A DNA stretch of 64,000 nt from Heliocidaris tuberculata (GCA_025618425.1 CM046832.1:61977108-62041107), one strand, 5' to 3'; numbered from the stretch's first letter, positions 44,996 through 56,908 are shown. A program made the numbers and translations. The notes: generated by a model not told the origin, from the sequence alone.

Positions 44996-45265
44996 ATTTT
45001 AACTTAATATGATTGAATTATGTACTCAAGTTTAGAATTGTTTGAGATCATCATGAAGTACAATGGAGAGAATTGGATAAACTAGAAAAAGGTGAAAATA
45101 AAAAGCCTGGAGAAAGAGAGAAAAACTTACCTGCATTAGCAATCAAAAGCAAATGAGGTGACCTCGTAAAATGTAGCAACACGAACAAGTCGCATCTGTA
45201 GTGACATCCTCGAGATACTCCTAAGAAATAGAAAGAAATTCGTAATATGAAGTTAAGATGAACAT
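44815..45265. repeat. Exon-like cassette, copy 3 (best preserved)
   Basis: Third copy of the cassette, open in plausible frames on both strands. Plus strand: see 44813-44995. Minus strand: an acceptor-like site near 45217-45226 (TTTCTTAG) leads to frame VSRGCHYRCDLFVLLHFTRS, ending at a GCAG|GTAAGT donor (about 45131). About 210 bp on, TTTTGTCTTTCAG (44914-44926) opens WVGKYVGSQITQSPLLMHIG. Joined at phase 1 the frame stays open. I recognise no protein family. Confidence 0.45.
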
Positions 45266-45856
45266 TTTCCGTGGAAATTAAAAGAAATTCTATACATTTT
45301 AACAAAGCAGCCCAGCACAATGATGATGAAAACAAAAAAAAAAATAAAAAAATAAAAAATAACAGTGCATTGCTCACGCCATAATGACTGAAATACAAAG
45401 GGGTTGAAGAAGTAAGCGAATCACCACTTACACGTACATCAAAAACTTCTAAGAATAATTCATCTTTTGCTTCTTGTAATTAAAAGATACTTTGAATGCA
45501 TAGTCCTAACATTTCAAAAATGCAATATCAATCTAAAATGTGTCAGTGGTAATTTCAACAAGAAATTATGGGTTAAAATGACTTCACTGGAAAGGATTGT
45601 TGTGAAATGTAGAAGCGACAGCTAAATACTTATTGTGCGCTGATGCTATTCAATGCACTCTCCTTGTACCATTTGAAAACTGCTACGCTTCACAAAAACA
45701 ATCATAGATCCTCGTGAAATACACACGAACCAGGGGCCGCGGAACGTTTTTGAAAGTGGCAGGGGGGGGGGGGGCTGATTTGATTTCACTCATTAATGAC
45801 AATTTTCGAATATGTGAGGATCACCATTTCCGAACGCTGCGTAAGGAAAGAGATGG
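45266..45856. other. No recognised gene
   Basis: AT-rich, with A tracts near 45333-45362 and a G run at 45762-45774. The CAGGGGCCGCGGAACG phrase at 45732-45747 looks like a hAT-type left end, but I found no partner. Confidence 0.4.
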
Positions 45857-46657
45857 CCTTTTGACAAGGCCTCGTGACTGAGGTTTATCCGACGCTGCAG
45901 CGTTTAAAATATCCAACGAAAAAAATCCAAAAAATTGCAATGAAATTAGACGAGACTAGTTTGCCATAAGGGAGGGATCGCGAGGCCCGAGTGAACCACT
46001 GAATTCAAATTCGACAGTGTGAACGCGCGAGCGAGTGGCGCCCCTCGCGCGCGCGTTCATCCGGGTTGTTGTTGTTGTTGTTTTAGGTTTAGGGGCGCTC
46101 GTCATTCAAATTTGAATATTTACGCCGGCTCTAGTCTTATTATTTATGCTATGTTGCATTGATTTGTGCGATTTTGGGGGAGACTCTTGACAAGCTGTCG
46201 GCACAAATTGTTGCCCGTTGTTTATGTATCTTCTGGCCAGCCCGGTTCGGTGCATCGAACAGGCTTCTCAGCCCCTCCAATACCGGTCAGGATAGTGCGA
46301 TGCCTGTCAGTGCGAGTCTCCTTTCCGGAAAGAAAAACATAAAACAAAATACTTGATATACCGGTACATGTACATATAATTCAGAGTGATTGCTTTTCAA
46401 ATAAATTTTAGGCAGACATTCTGGGCTTCTGTCCTATGGTGCAGTTAGTAGTATATATTTCTTAGTGCATACGTACATTACACGTACACTCGACCTAACT
46501 GTATATATAAACATAGTAATACTAATACCTTTACATAAGTCTAATACATAAGTCTAATATATATTTTTACTATTTTCTGTCGCGGCGATTAAAGTAGTCT
46601 CGTTTAAGCCGCGATGTTGCGTCGGATAAGCCTTAGTCACGAGGCCTTGTCAAAAGC
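45857..46657. mobile_element. TIR element, ~800 bp, CpG-rich interior
   Basis: Left arm 45857-45907 and right arm 46601-46657 are inverted. They share CTTTTGACAAGGCCTCGTGA and CTTATCCGACGC-type sequence and then a GTTTAAA-like end, about 50 bp in all. The interior has a GCGCGCGCG-rich stretch near 46025-46060 and GTT repeats. A 65-codon frame at 46159-46356 is unrecognised. No target duplication identified. Confidence 0.6.
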
Positions 46658-47214
46658 TAGGCTAGGAAAAACGTCAATGAGTGGCGTATTCAGAAAATTA
46701 TTCTTCCCAGATGTGAGGGATGGTAATGTATGTGGGCAGCCCCTCGTGCTGTACCCACTTTGCAAGTTGTATAGGTATAGGTATATAAAGCTGTAAAAAA
46801 GTTGTTTCATATTACCACAATATAAAGAAACGCTAAGTCGGTGTCATCCTTTCATATTCTTGGTACTTGATTTATTGTGTGCCCCATGTTGCATATCTGT
46901 ATTTTTAAAGCAATTTCAAATGAATAGATTTTTAAAATGATGATCTGTGACGTGACAGACGTAAACTCACTTTTTTTTTTTTTTTTTTTTTTTTTTTTGA
47001 CAATAGCTGCCTTCGATGTTATCGGAGTCGGGTGGTTTAAAGCGACAGCAGTAGGTCCGTGGTAAGATATCGCTCAGTAAGTAAGACAAATAGGGGATCT
47101 AAAAGTTGAAGAATACCTAAAGTCAGAAACACTGAACTATAATTTAGACAGCACTCATTAATGAACAATGACGTAATAAAGGAGATAATCAAGTAACAAT
47201 GCCATACAAGGAGA
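46658..47214. other. No recognised gene
   Basis: AT-rich with a T tract at 46972-46998. No feature. Confidence 0.4.
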
Positions 47215-47260
47215 CAGTGGCGTAGCGTGAGGTTCACTATCAAAAGAGGAAGAAAGAGAA

Positions 47261-47292
<32 letters not shown>

Positions 47293-47590
47293 GGTTAATA
47301 CCTCAGTCACATTGTCAAACCGACTCTGAACCAACGAACAATCGAAAAAGTCTTGGTCGTTCGGGAGTGATATAACTTTTTGTTTGGTATGTTGTCTGTC
47401 TGCAGGGTGCCGGTTCGATGGGGGTAAAGGAAGAAGTTGATACTACACTCTTCGAAATCCTCCCCCTGATCGTGTTTTTCTTCTTTCTTTCTTTTTTTTT
47501 TTTGTTCCTTCCCATTTTTATCCCCCTAGTAAGCCCCCCCCCCCCTTGCCCAAAGTGATCACTTCGGACTGTAATCAGGCTACGCCATTG
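47215..47590. mobile_element. hAT-like MITE (376 bp)
   Basis: Left end CAGTGGCGTAGCGTGAGG and right end CAGGCTACGCCATTG are imperfect inverted repeats. GA and G runs lie inside the left end and a C run inside the right. Flanks caaggaga and taaagagt agree at 5 of 8 positions, so the target duplication is decayed or absent. Confidence 0.6.
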
Positions 47591-48536
47591 TAAAGAGTAG
47601 TTGTTTGGGTCAAAGGAAAAGGGAGAGAGAGAGAAAAAAAAAAAAAAAAAAAAAAAAAAAACATCGATTCACTAGTTCACGTTTTCATTTCTTCCTTATT
47701 CCATTGACCTTCGTTGGTGATTGATAAGGTGGGATGCCGTTGTGATGATAACGATGGCTGTATCCTCCTCCTGATGAGAGATCGAGGTGAGGATGAAACC
47801 TCCCTCATCATAGCAACACTCCTCCCAACTCACTAGAAATAAGACAGTACTGTTTCCGATCACATGAAATATAAATGGGTCATGGTGTATACGCACAGCT
47901 ATAAAAAAAAAACTGTGAATTATCTTTGCTATCGAAATTTCACACGAGCATTGCAGATAACAGTTTGATGACTAATAATATTTGCAATAAGAGGGCATTC
48001 AACTAAGAACTCATGGAGAAATCGAATCGTACTTAATTTTGCAAAAAGGCTCATTACTCTTCCCACTTCATCTTCCCACTATTGCGTAATCAGAAAAGAT
48101 CACCATAAAGGCAGGTTGCGTAGAAGCAAGAAGACCCTGATGATTTGCAACAATGCCCTATAACATTAACTTGTATCATCATTTCCCGACATACCTAGGG
48201 GAAATGAGCGCGAACGCAGTGAACAGCTCACGGTTTCAGGCACGGTTTTCTGCGGAATTGAATCGCCCATCACATCGGGGAGCAGGGCTAAACCTCGCGA
48301 ATTCCCGACCAGCTTAGATGAGAGTACATGGACAAGATGGGCGAATATCGATGAAGCTGTTATCCATCTTTTGTCGTTGGTGAACCATTTCACACACCAT
48401 GTCTCTGGATCATGTCCTTGAAGCCACTGAAGGACATGAACAGGGTCCCACAGAGCAGCTGATTTGGAACTGTATACAAAAAAGGTGCATTCAAAGAAAA
48501 CCCCCTTTATAATTTCTCAAATTTAGTGTAATTTGA
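47591..48536. other. No recognised gene
   Basis: A tract at 47635-47661. The region 48170-48420 is of higher complexity with a 75-codon minus frame, but no family is recognised. Confidence 0.4.
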
Positions 48537-48851
48537 TGGAGAATGCAGAGAATCGGCAATAACGATGTGCTACAAAGAGCAAACAGAGAGAGGGAACTGG
48601 TGAAGACGGTACAGAAAAGCAAGCTTCAGTATGCCGGACATTCGATAAGAATACAAGAACTACAAAAGCAGTATCTTGAAGGAACATAGAAGGTAAACAA
48701 GAAAGAGGTATACAAAATCACTTGCCTTGACAACATCAAGCAGTGGGCGGAAATATTGCGATGGAGAGGTCAGAACAAGAATTGATGATCGAAGAAGACG
48801 GAGCTGCATAGCCTCCAACACCGTCCTCGTGACTGCACCTGATGACTGACC
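48537..48851 (+). pseudogene. C-terminal fragment of a non-LTR retrotransposon polyprotein
   Basis: Conceptual translation gives RMQRIGNNDVLQRANRER, LVKTVQKSKLQYAGHSIR, a premature TAG, then CLDNIKQWAEILRW. After a frameshift it gives DRRRRSCIASN before the terminal stop. The pattern of RIxNxxVLxRAxxER, LxxxGHxxR, DNIKxW and DRxRRxxxIA is the familiar end of RTE-like/LINE polymerases. It carries at least one stop and one frameshift, with no RT core upstream. It is a 5'-truncated relic. Confidence 0.7.
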
Positions 48852-49216
48852 GACTTTTTAATTTCACTCAACATACTAACAGAGATACATGCAGATGTCA
48901 AGCCAACGTTATTCAATTCAGAGGCTACAATGTTGAGCAGGGGGCATTACTTGGTTCAGATTATAGATAGAACTATCACATGATCTGGGCATCTGTGACC
49001 AAAACCGGAACACGTAATACAGGATGAATTGAAAGGATGAAACGTTTTGCTTCTTCATGAATATCTTTGCTCGAGCGTTTCATCAAAGTGAAGACAAAGG
49101 CCAAAACAGGTGAGTTGCTTAATGCTTAATGCTCAGTAGCACATCTAGATGAACAGAGCTGTATGAATACTATCAAATATGACGACTCTGCAGTTGTAAG
49201 CAATAAGCCGGGGGTG
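48852..49216. other. No recognised feature
   Basis: Unique-looking AT-rich DNA. Confidence 0.4.
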
Positions 49217-49344
49217 GGGGTGTGATTCACTAACAGCTAAAATAAATTTTAAGTGAGATAAAATCAGTTTTGGTTTTTTTTTTTTAATGATTTGATTTGT
49301 CTACAGCTTTCAAAAATTGATTTTAGCTGTTAGTGAATCGCCCC
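49217..49344. mobile_element. Foldback MITE (~128 bp)
   Basis: Arms GATTCACTAACAGCTAAAAT and its inverse at 49312-49340, with GGGG at each end and a T-rich centre. Confidence 0.6.
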
Positions 49345-49611
49345 AGTTCGTACTTACAATTTGCGCGTGTTGTACGCTTTCATAGTGTGCGCACCACGAT
49401 GCGCGCACCACGGCACCAGTATGATTTTACGTGTTAAACAAGTAGCACGCCCACAAAAACAAATGGCGCGTAAATTGGGGTCATTTCAGGGTCTTTTAAT
49501 AGTACCATGTACCAATTACGAACTGGCTTATTGCTCTCATTTTTTGGATTCAGCTAGATGTGTTCTTCAACGGGTTTAACTTTAATGGTCTGACAATCAC
49601 TTTGTTTTCCT
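49345..49611. other. No recognised feature
   Basis: GC-richer patch with CGCGCACCACGATGCGCGCA-like repeats at 49389-49410. Open 72-codon frame, unrecognised. Confidence 0.35.
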
Positions 49612-50152
49612 ATAGTTATATAGTAAATAGTGTATGTGTAATACGCGCTGTGATTGGTTAGATTCGCATCACGTGACGTGCAAAAATTTTGTTATAATGC
49701 ATGATAGTGCACTATAACTTTGATTTTTGCACGGGGAATCCCGTGTTAAATGAACAGGGGATGAGTCATTTGAATTTCATCGTTCTCAGCATTCAATTTC
49801 AAGTTTTTTGGGTTCAGAGTGTTACACATCATTAGAGAGCTAACATTTGGAGTTCATTTTGGCAACTTTTGTAGAGTTAGGAAATCAGCAGTATAGATCT
49901 ATTAATTCATAGACCTACGGCCCGGGCCTAATACACGATAACAGTTATAGATCTAGCGGTCTATTTACTATAGCAATTAGTGCATGTTCTATTCATGCAC
50001 CATTACTGGACTATATGAACTCCAAATACTAAATTATCCCTCATGCAGGTCTATTTCACCGAGGCCGCACTCGGGATAATTTAGTATTTGTCGTGCACAC
50101 AGTCCAGTATAGTGCATGATAGACCATGCACTATTTATATAATGTTATATCT
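49612..50152. mobile_element. Nested palindromic element (~540 bp)
   Basis: An inner inverted repeat spans 49979-50132. Its ~65-bp arms begin AGTGCATG and share TACTGGACT and CAAATACTAAATTATCCC. An outer imperfect inverted repeat pairs 49612-49640 (ATAGTTATATAGTAAATAGTG) with 50125-50152. Further AGTGCACTATAA words occur at 49708. No coding frame. Confidence 0.5.
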
Positions 50153-52185
50153 GAAGCACTACTTGCGGTTTTGAGCAAAACAGTATAATACCAAAAGTCT
50201 AAATGCAATAATTACTTTTCCCACAACGGTAATGCCACCGTCCAAAGACACGTTCAGAGGTATACGTCCAGTCTTGAAGGAGTGACGGTGTGACGCAGAG
50301 AGCTTTCAAGTTCGAGATCAATGTGCCACAGACAGCCGTTTCGTCGAATCTGCAGACGACATCGTTGATGTCACTAAAACAATGTCATTGCACTAATCAG
50401 AACCTGAGTCCCTCCAAACATGGTTCCAGGAAGGGGAAACAGGGAAATGTCGCCTGGGAACATGAAATAAAGGAATCTTATTCAACAATGTTCAGTGTAA
50501 TGCTCATATTACTTGTCTTTGGTACAAACAAGAGAATAAACATATATAGAAAGGTGAAACCCAGAAAAGCAAATGAACAATACCGTCAGCATGTACTTTA
50601 GTCCCCCCCCCCCCCCCCCCCGAGGATTTTGAAAGTGCCGATATTCCGGCAACTACCACCTCATGTTCGTTCAGCGAGGTGCCCGAAAGTCCTCACATTT
50701 GGCGAGTGATGTGCCCGAATATGTGATTTCTGTACATTTTCACTGCAAAAATCTAGAAACGGGAAAGTCGATATTCGGGAAACAGATGTTAACCACCCTC
50801 GGAAAAATGTGCCCGTACGCCTAGATGTGTTCGTTCAATAAATGTTCAGAGTCATGTGTAGTTGCTCGTTTAATTAAGTCAATAAAAAGGAAACCCATAT
50901 TTAAGCCTCAATAACTTAAACACCAAGTGAAATCGCTGAAATGCATGATAATGGTATGACAGTTGATAATGTCTTCCTTGATTTAATAGGCTGGTCACAA
51001 AAATGCGATCAAAGATGACTGAGCACTGGCTACTTTTAAAAAGCATGTCAAAATCGACTTTGCCCAAGTTTGGGCTGAATGGTGTTCAGGGGTTACTTTC
51101 ATTATTTGTGAGTGCATTCAACTGGAATGGGGACCATTCAACCAACCTTCGGATGACCATCCATTTCATTCAAAACTTGGGCAGAGGAAAATTTTACATG
51201 AATCAGGAAAAATGTTACTGTTCAGCTGTCTGCCTTGGGAATTTATTGATTAAGGTGTCAAATTAAAGGAAACATGATAGGCTACAATGTGAGTATCATG
51301 TACTGATTGCAACAATATTCAGGGTTGAATCTGGGTTTCCTCTTTATTGACTCACACTGTATATTTTGAATTTGATGTTCCTTCTGGAAAATTTAACTTT
51401 GGCTCACTAATTGAAAGAAGGAACTAAATACTTCAACCTTTTCTTTATTACAAATCAATTGTCTTTTTCCTTTTCGACTAGACATGCTAGAACGGGCATT
51501 TTTTACGCGTATTCTATTCATGTGTTTGATAATAGTGCCTATTTTGGATTCTGGCATAAAGCCATTTAGAGACAGAAACTATGCCGTTTGACGAAACGTC
51601 TTTCGTGCTTCAGCTTTCTCTTTCAAAACTTAATTCACTTTTTCTACTGAAATGCATCTTTTGAGTAATGTTTATTTCTCGCTCTGTTTCTCTATTTTAT
51701 CATGTTAATACAACAATCCTTTGTCCAACATGGGATGAGGTCGTGTGTTTTTTTTTTCTTGCTTTTATTATGTATTACTTTTACAACATTTGATAGACAT
51801 TTCATAAAAATACGTGTACATATCTTTAGTACCAGTAAAAACGACAACATCTTTAAAATTTCTTTACATCTTTTAAGCAAATTTTACCCAATCCATGTTT
51901 TTGAATAGCCACGACTCTTCATTAGATGTTCCCTATATCGGTCCTTGAGTTATTTGATCTATCCATTGGCACATATATCGATACAGGAAAATGAGCGCTT
52001 CCGAGCGTGTCATTTATTACTTCCCATGAACATTCATTTGATAAATCAGAGTAAAAATCAAAATTTTTTATTTTCATTTATGTTATTAGTCAAAATGTAT
52101 TCAGCAATTTGCTTTCATGGATTACAAAAATTCACAACAGATATTTCAGATTCTGAACAATGTAAATCTACAGACTGTATTTCAT
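50153..52185. other. No recognised gene; relic of a foldback family
   Basis: C run at 50604-50621. At about 51013-51090 the text GATGACTGAGCA, TGTCAAAATC and CAAGTTTGGGCTGAA recurs from the mariner-type element at 54884-55936, so this is probably a decayed relative. Small frames at 50290-50601 and 51003-51266 are unrecognised. Confidence 0.45.
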
Positions 52186-52188
52186 AAC

Positions 52189-52466
52189 CGGTGTGTTGGC
52201 TCAGTCAGTAGAGCGTCCGCCTCACAACCGGGAGGTCGTGGGTTCGAACCCCGGCCGCGTCATACCAAAAGACGTTAAAAGATGGGAGTTGCTGCTACCT
52301 TGTTTGGCGTTCAACAATAAGGGATAGAGCAACGTCGATCTGGCGCTGCTCAGTGGCTGCCGGGCTCACGATCAATTGGGCAAAAAGAATTTCCATTTCG
52401 GTTTAACTTAATAAAATTTGGAGTGGACTTTAAAAGATTATTAAAAAGATTATTATTATTATTATA
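52189..52466 (+). mobile_element. tRNA-derived SINE
   Basis: The head at about 52189-52262 has an A box (TTGGCTCAGTCAGTAGAGC) and a B box (GGTTCGAACCC), with CCTCACAA in the anticodon-loop position (Val-CAC-like). The body follows, with AAAGACGTTAAAAGATGGGA, GCTGCTACCTTG and GGGATAGAGCAACG. The tail is TTA/ATT-rich (52435-52466), like the CR1-type LINE tails in this window, which may supply its reverse transcriptase. Confidence 0.75.
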
Positions 52467-52571
52467 TTCCTCATCAGACATTGGCGATAATAGTTTATCG
52501 AGTCATGCACGTAGACGGCGCATCCTCCCCTGCCCTGTTTATTCCTGTTTCTAGGGAAAGATGTGTATCCT

Positions 52572-52718
52572 GGGCCCTCTTGCATAAAAAGTTGCGATTA
52601 AACGCAACTCAAAAAATTAAACGCAACTTGATTTTCAACCAATCAGGATCGCGTATTTGGGACTTGCGTTAAATTTTTTGAGTTGCGTTTAATCGCAACT
52701 TTTTATGCAAGAGGGCCC
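52572..52718. mobile_element. 147-bp palindromic MITE, copy 2
   Basis: Same ends and length as 36859-37005, with the loop (GATTTTCAACCAATCAGGATC) in inverse orientation. One base is missing in an internal AAACGCAA word on the right arm. Confidence 0.85.
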
Positions 52719-52889
52719 AGGGATGTCAAAAATCTTGTCATCCCTGAACTACATTTCCCAACATAAAAATTATTAGGCATATTACATGCATGTACGTTCG
52801 CGACTCTACGTTCCTGGGTGCTGGTGACCGGCAGCATCTGTCCGTTATTATTTTGAAATTAATTATTTATTCCATTATCTCATTCTCTC

Positions 52890-52900
52890 TTATCCCTCCC

Positions 52901-52948
<48 letters not shown>

Positions 52949-53226
52949 ATATTTCTCACCCCCCCCCCTTCCCTAGCCTACACGACTGTACAAAATCCAG
53001 TAAATTCGTGAACATTTTGGAATGTCGCCCTCTGCTGACGTCATACAGTAAGGCTCAGTGAAATTATATTTTGTTCATTAATTAATTGTAAATTATATCT
53101 GCATCTGCTTTTTTTCTTCTGGCGTGAGATCTGAAGCCATATAGGTTATTTCTCAACAAGGAAAAACTCTCTCTTCCCCAGTCTCTCTCTTTCTCCCCCT
53201 CCCTCTCCCCCCCCCCCCCCCCCCTC

Positions 53227-53269
<43 letters not shown>

Positions 53270-53525
53270 GTATATATTCCCCCCTTCCCTAGCCTACACG
53301 ACTGTATAAAATCCAGTAAATTAGTGAACATTTTGGAATGTCGCCCTCTGCTGACCTCATGCAGTAAGGCTCAGTGAAATTGTACATTGTTCATTAATTA
53401 ATTGTAAATTATTTCTGCATCTACTTTTTTTTTTCTTCTGGCGTGAGATCTGAAGCCATATACGTAATTTCTCAACAAGGAAAAACTCTCTCTTCCACTG
53501 TCTCTCTCTTTCTCCCCCCCCCCCC
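52890..53525. repeat. Tandem duplication, period ~317 bp, two copies
   Basis: CCTAGCCTACACGACTGTA starts at 52973 and again at about 53290. The unit continues through GGAATGTCGCCCTCTGCTGA, TTCATTAATTAATTGTAAAT and TTCTCAACAAGGAAAAACTC to a CT/C microsatellite. The copies differ by few substitutions, so the duplication is recent. Confidence 0.9.
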
Positions 53526-53559
53526 TCCCTCCCCCCCCCCCCCCCTCTCTCTCTCTCTC

Positions 53560-53697
53560 TTCTTCTTCTTCTTCTTCTTCTTCTTCTTCTTCTTCTTCTT
53601 CTTCTTCTTCTTCTTCTTCTTCTTCTTCTTCTTCTTCTTCTTCTTCTTCTTCTTCTTCTTCTTCTTCTTCTTCTTCTTCTTCTTCTTCTTCTTCTTC
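53560..53697. repeat. Perfect (TTC)46 microsatellite
   Basis: 138 bp of uninterrupted TTC following (CT)n. GAA/TTC repeats of this length form triplex DNA. A poly-Phe frame across it is not a gene. Confidence 0.95.
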
Positions 53698-54191
53698 CTT
53701 GGGTACAGCTGCCTCCTTCAGTTCTGAAGATTATTGCAGTCTTTTCTATGGTACCACCAAGGAGTTCTGTGATAACTCCTTGGTACCACTAGCAGTTGTG
53801 TATTACAGACACACTAAACACCGGGTTGACACCCTACTCTTTGCGAAAGTGTAGCGTATTAACGTGCATGGGGTTGTGAATCTCCTACACACGGAGCCTT
53901 CAGTTAACATTCTGTCCAAAGAACGCCAACGGAGTGTTTTCCCCTGAACCCGAGCATGCATTGGGAACAGAGGGGAGGGGTACGCTTACACACAACGCGG
54001 CGACAATCTTTTTTGTCAGCTCAGTGCGGAACTCGAACCCTCTCCCTCTCTCTTGCTCCCTCCCTCCCCCCCCCCCCTCTCTCTCTCTCTCTCCCTCCTT
54101 CTCTTTCTCTCGTTCCTTTCACAATCTCGCCATTTTTGCTCTCTTTTTGGTGTATAGACATATTTGTTTTTGCCTCTCTCTCTCTCCCCCA

Positions 54192-54223
<32 letters not shown>

Positions 54224-54883
54224 CCTTATCTCAGTCTTTCTCAATTTAGTTTGTAATTTTATGAACATGACTATACTCTCCTTTTTTATAATATATGCTT
54301 GTAGGTGATAAACCAATCTCGAACGACATTGCTTCAGCAATAAACATGTATATTCGTGTAATAAAGACCAATAGAAGCTATGATTTCATTCGAATCTGTG
54401 CTGACTCATCACAGAAGTAGAGCTTTGCCAAATAATGAAATGGATGAATGAAATAATGAAAATCAATGAACGTTTTAAAGAAAAATGTTGATGTTAAAGT
54501 CTTTGCTTTTGTTGATTTTTATAAACGGGCAATAAACAATCATTTTATATAAGATAGTTGAGATTTGGCAACGACGAAAAAAAAATGCCGTAAAATAAAA
54601 TTGAATCCTTTGTTTATATATTTTTTTTAATGTTGAAAAGTAGAAGAAAACCATCAGACGTTTTCTTTTTGATAGAAGACAATAGTTTTGAAATCAGTAC
54701 TGAAGATGAAGACATCATTGTTTCTGGACTCCGGTACGATATTCATCGTCCGATGCATGCATACACGCGCTGTCATGTCTAGGTATTGTTGCTGGTGTTG
54801 TTTGAGGGGAAAGCCTTTATAATTTTGATTATAGTTTTCTCTTTTTTCTTGCAACATACATATATGTATTAGTTACTTATATA
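53698..54883. other. Spacer with hairpin and CT tracts
   Basis: A strong hairpin at about 53751-53787: GGTACCACCAAGGAGTT pairs with AACTCCTTGGTACC. (CT)n/C tracts at 54042-54100 and 54175-54225. No gene. Confidence 0.5.
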
Positions 54884-55936
54884 TAGTGCGTATTAAAAAA
54901 AATGTATACCCAACTTTGGTAGATTCTAATTAAAAAGTTGTAACCTCTATGAGCTTGAAATTTATTTCATAGTAAAGAGCAACTTATATTCTGTGTAATG
55001 ATACCTTATTCATAACTTTGCTGCCACGGATGACTGAGCAGCAGGCTTTTCAAAAAGTATTGTCAAAATCCTCTTGTACCAAGTTTGGGCTGAAGCAGCG
55101 AATGTGGGTCAAACCAATTATGCATTAGTTGGAAAGCAATTACTGAGTTATTTTCAATCGATTTGGTGCATTTGAATAGTAAAGCTGTTAAAGTCAACTC
55201 AAACTCAAGAAAGGGCTTATTACAAGCTAAATTTATGATATTTTATTAGCCATGATAATTGATAACACAATCTTGGTTTCATCCGCATTCCTTTTTCAAG
55301 GTAAGTCTTTTTACTGATTAATTCAAAATGGACAACATTTATTTGGGAAGCTGTCATTTTTCTTGAAAGTCTACTGTCAATTACCTTGGTAATTCTCAAC
55401 ACACGTATCATTCTTTTTTTTTTTTCTTTTTAGTCTTTAAGGTCAGTAAACCTTTGAGTTCATGTGCTATTCGCGAAAGACACCGTGTGTACCTTAAGCA
55501 GTCGAAATGGTGCAATGGACAAATGAGATAAGAAGTTAGAAGGCTGTTAAAATAAATTAGAGAATATCATGTGGATTGAAACAAGGTTATTTGAAAGCTT
55601 AGATACACTGGATCACTTTAAACAATGAAGCATTGAAGCACAAAGGAGAATTCAACTTTTAAAATGATTTGAGACGAAAGTAACACATTCATATGGCTTG
55701 ACCCACATTCGTTGCATCAGCCCAAACTTGAAACAAGGAGATTTTGACAACACTTTTTTAAAACCCTGGTGTTCAGTCATCCATGGTAGAATGAGGTCAT
55801 GAATGAGGTCATGAATGAGGTACCACTGGACAGACAATAAGTTACTCTTCACCATGAAATAAATTTCAAAGTCACATCGGTTATAACTATTTAATTAGAA
55901 GCTATCAAAGTTGGGTATACTTTTTTATACGCACTG
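54884..55936. mobile_element. Mariner-type foldback element (1.05 kb)
   Basis: Ends TAGTGCGTATTAAAAAAAAT and, inverted, CAGTGCGTATAAAAAAGTAT are flanked by TA (54882-54883 and 55937-55938). The arms remain similar for about 200 bp (TACCCAACTTTG, TTCTAATTAAA, AAATTTATTTCAT), and again around CCAAGTTTGGGCTGA. The centre has no transposase. The CAGTGCGT end is like that at 30081-30804. Confidence 0.7.
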
Positions 55937-56635
55937 TATAAGTAAAAAATAAATAAGACAAATAAACCAAAAAATAAACAATGAAAAAAAAAAAAATAAT
56001 AATAACAATATCACTCTTTAAAATCAGTTTCAATACCAAAACAAAGATTATTAAAATTATATACTTTTTAGGTTCCAGCTGGTTGTAAGTTTTGTCGAGA
56101 AAATCAAGATAAGCGTTTGATTTATTCTTAATAATTTTAATTTTCTCCCCCAATGAATAAATTGTGGTCCAATGCATCGTCTACGGTTAGTCCATTACTA
56201 ATGCCTAGTTTACATTTGCTACGGTCATCGTACGATGGATTAGTCTACGATTTTCCTTGCGATTTTGGGGACATCGTAGGTGGCTATGGGCTACGATTTT
56301 TATGTTTACATTATTTACGGTCATCGTGCGATTTCATGTACTGGGCATCATAGAGGGGCCAAAGACAAAGCCGTACAGAGGCTGTACGGAGATCGTACAG
56401 AGATTGTACGGAGGTCGTAGGGAGATCGTGCGATTTCTGCGCGGTTACAGTAACATATTCACGGAAATCGTACAGAGATCGTGCGATTTCCGTACAGAGG
56501 CTGTGCGACGATCGCAAGGTAAAGGTATCTTTATTGAATTTTATGAGCTTCAAAGCTCCAAAAGGGACTCTTTCTATATACCGCACTTTTGCTCTTGATT
56601 TCATAAGACAAACAGAGCGATCGCAAGCATACAAA

Positions 56636-56908
56636 ATGCCAAAGGTGAGATCAAAGAAAATCAGAAAGGACCAACAGGACCCACAGCCTGCGCCTGTTGA
56701 GGATGCAGTTGGGCGGCAAGATGCTGGTAATGACGATGACGAGACGATGGAGGTGGATGACGAAGTTAGCGCCCTAAATGAGAAAATCGTTCAGTTTTTC
56801 GAAGACCGGCCATATTTTTACGATATTGAACACGATAGTTCTATTCGCAGAAATGACCTAAAGTCCCCACGAGACTCCCGCATCAATTCTTGCATAAGCG
56901 TGTCGTAA
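56636..56908 (+). pseudogene. Truncated MADF (Myb/SANT-like) protein of Harbinger
   Basis: Begins at ATG 56636 in a good context with a basic start (MPKVRSKKIRK). An acidic linker (DDDETMEVDDE, residues ~38-48) follows, then the beginning of a MADF domain: LNEKIVQFFEDRPYFYDIEH, matching the usual (K)IxxVxxxPxLYD pattern. The rest of the domain is missing. From about residue 68 the frame runs into antisense transposase sequence and stops. In Harbinger elements this protein binds element ends and helps bring the transposase into the nucleus; this copy cannot. The open frame extends further upstream, but the Met at 56636 fits the family better. Confidence 0.7.

Noticed and set aside
51003..51266. 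87-codon frame as a new gene
   Set aside because: Part of it repeats non-coding sequence of the foldback element at 54884-55936.
53443..53727. Poly-phenylalanine open frame
   Set aside because: Direct translation of the (TTC)46 microsatellite.
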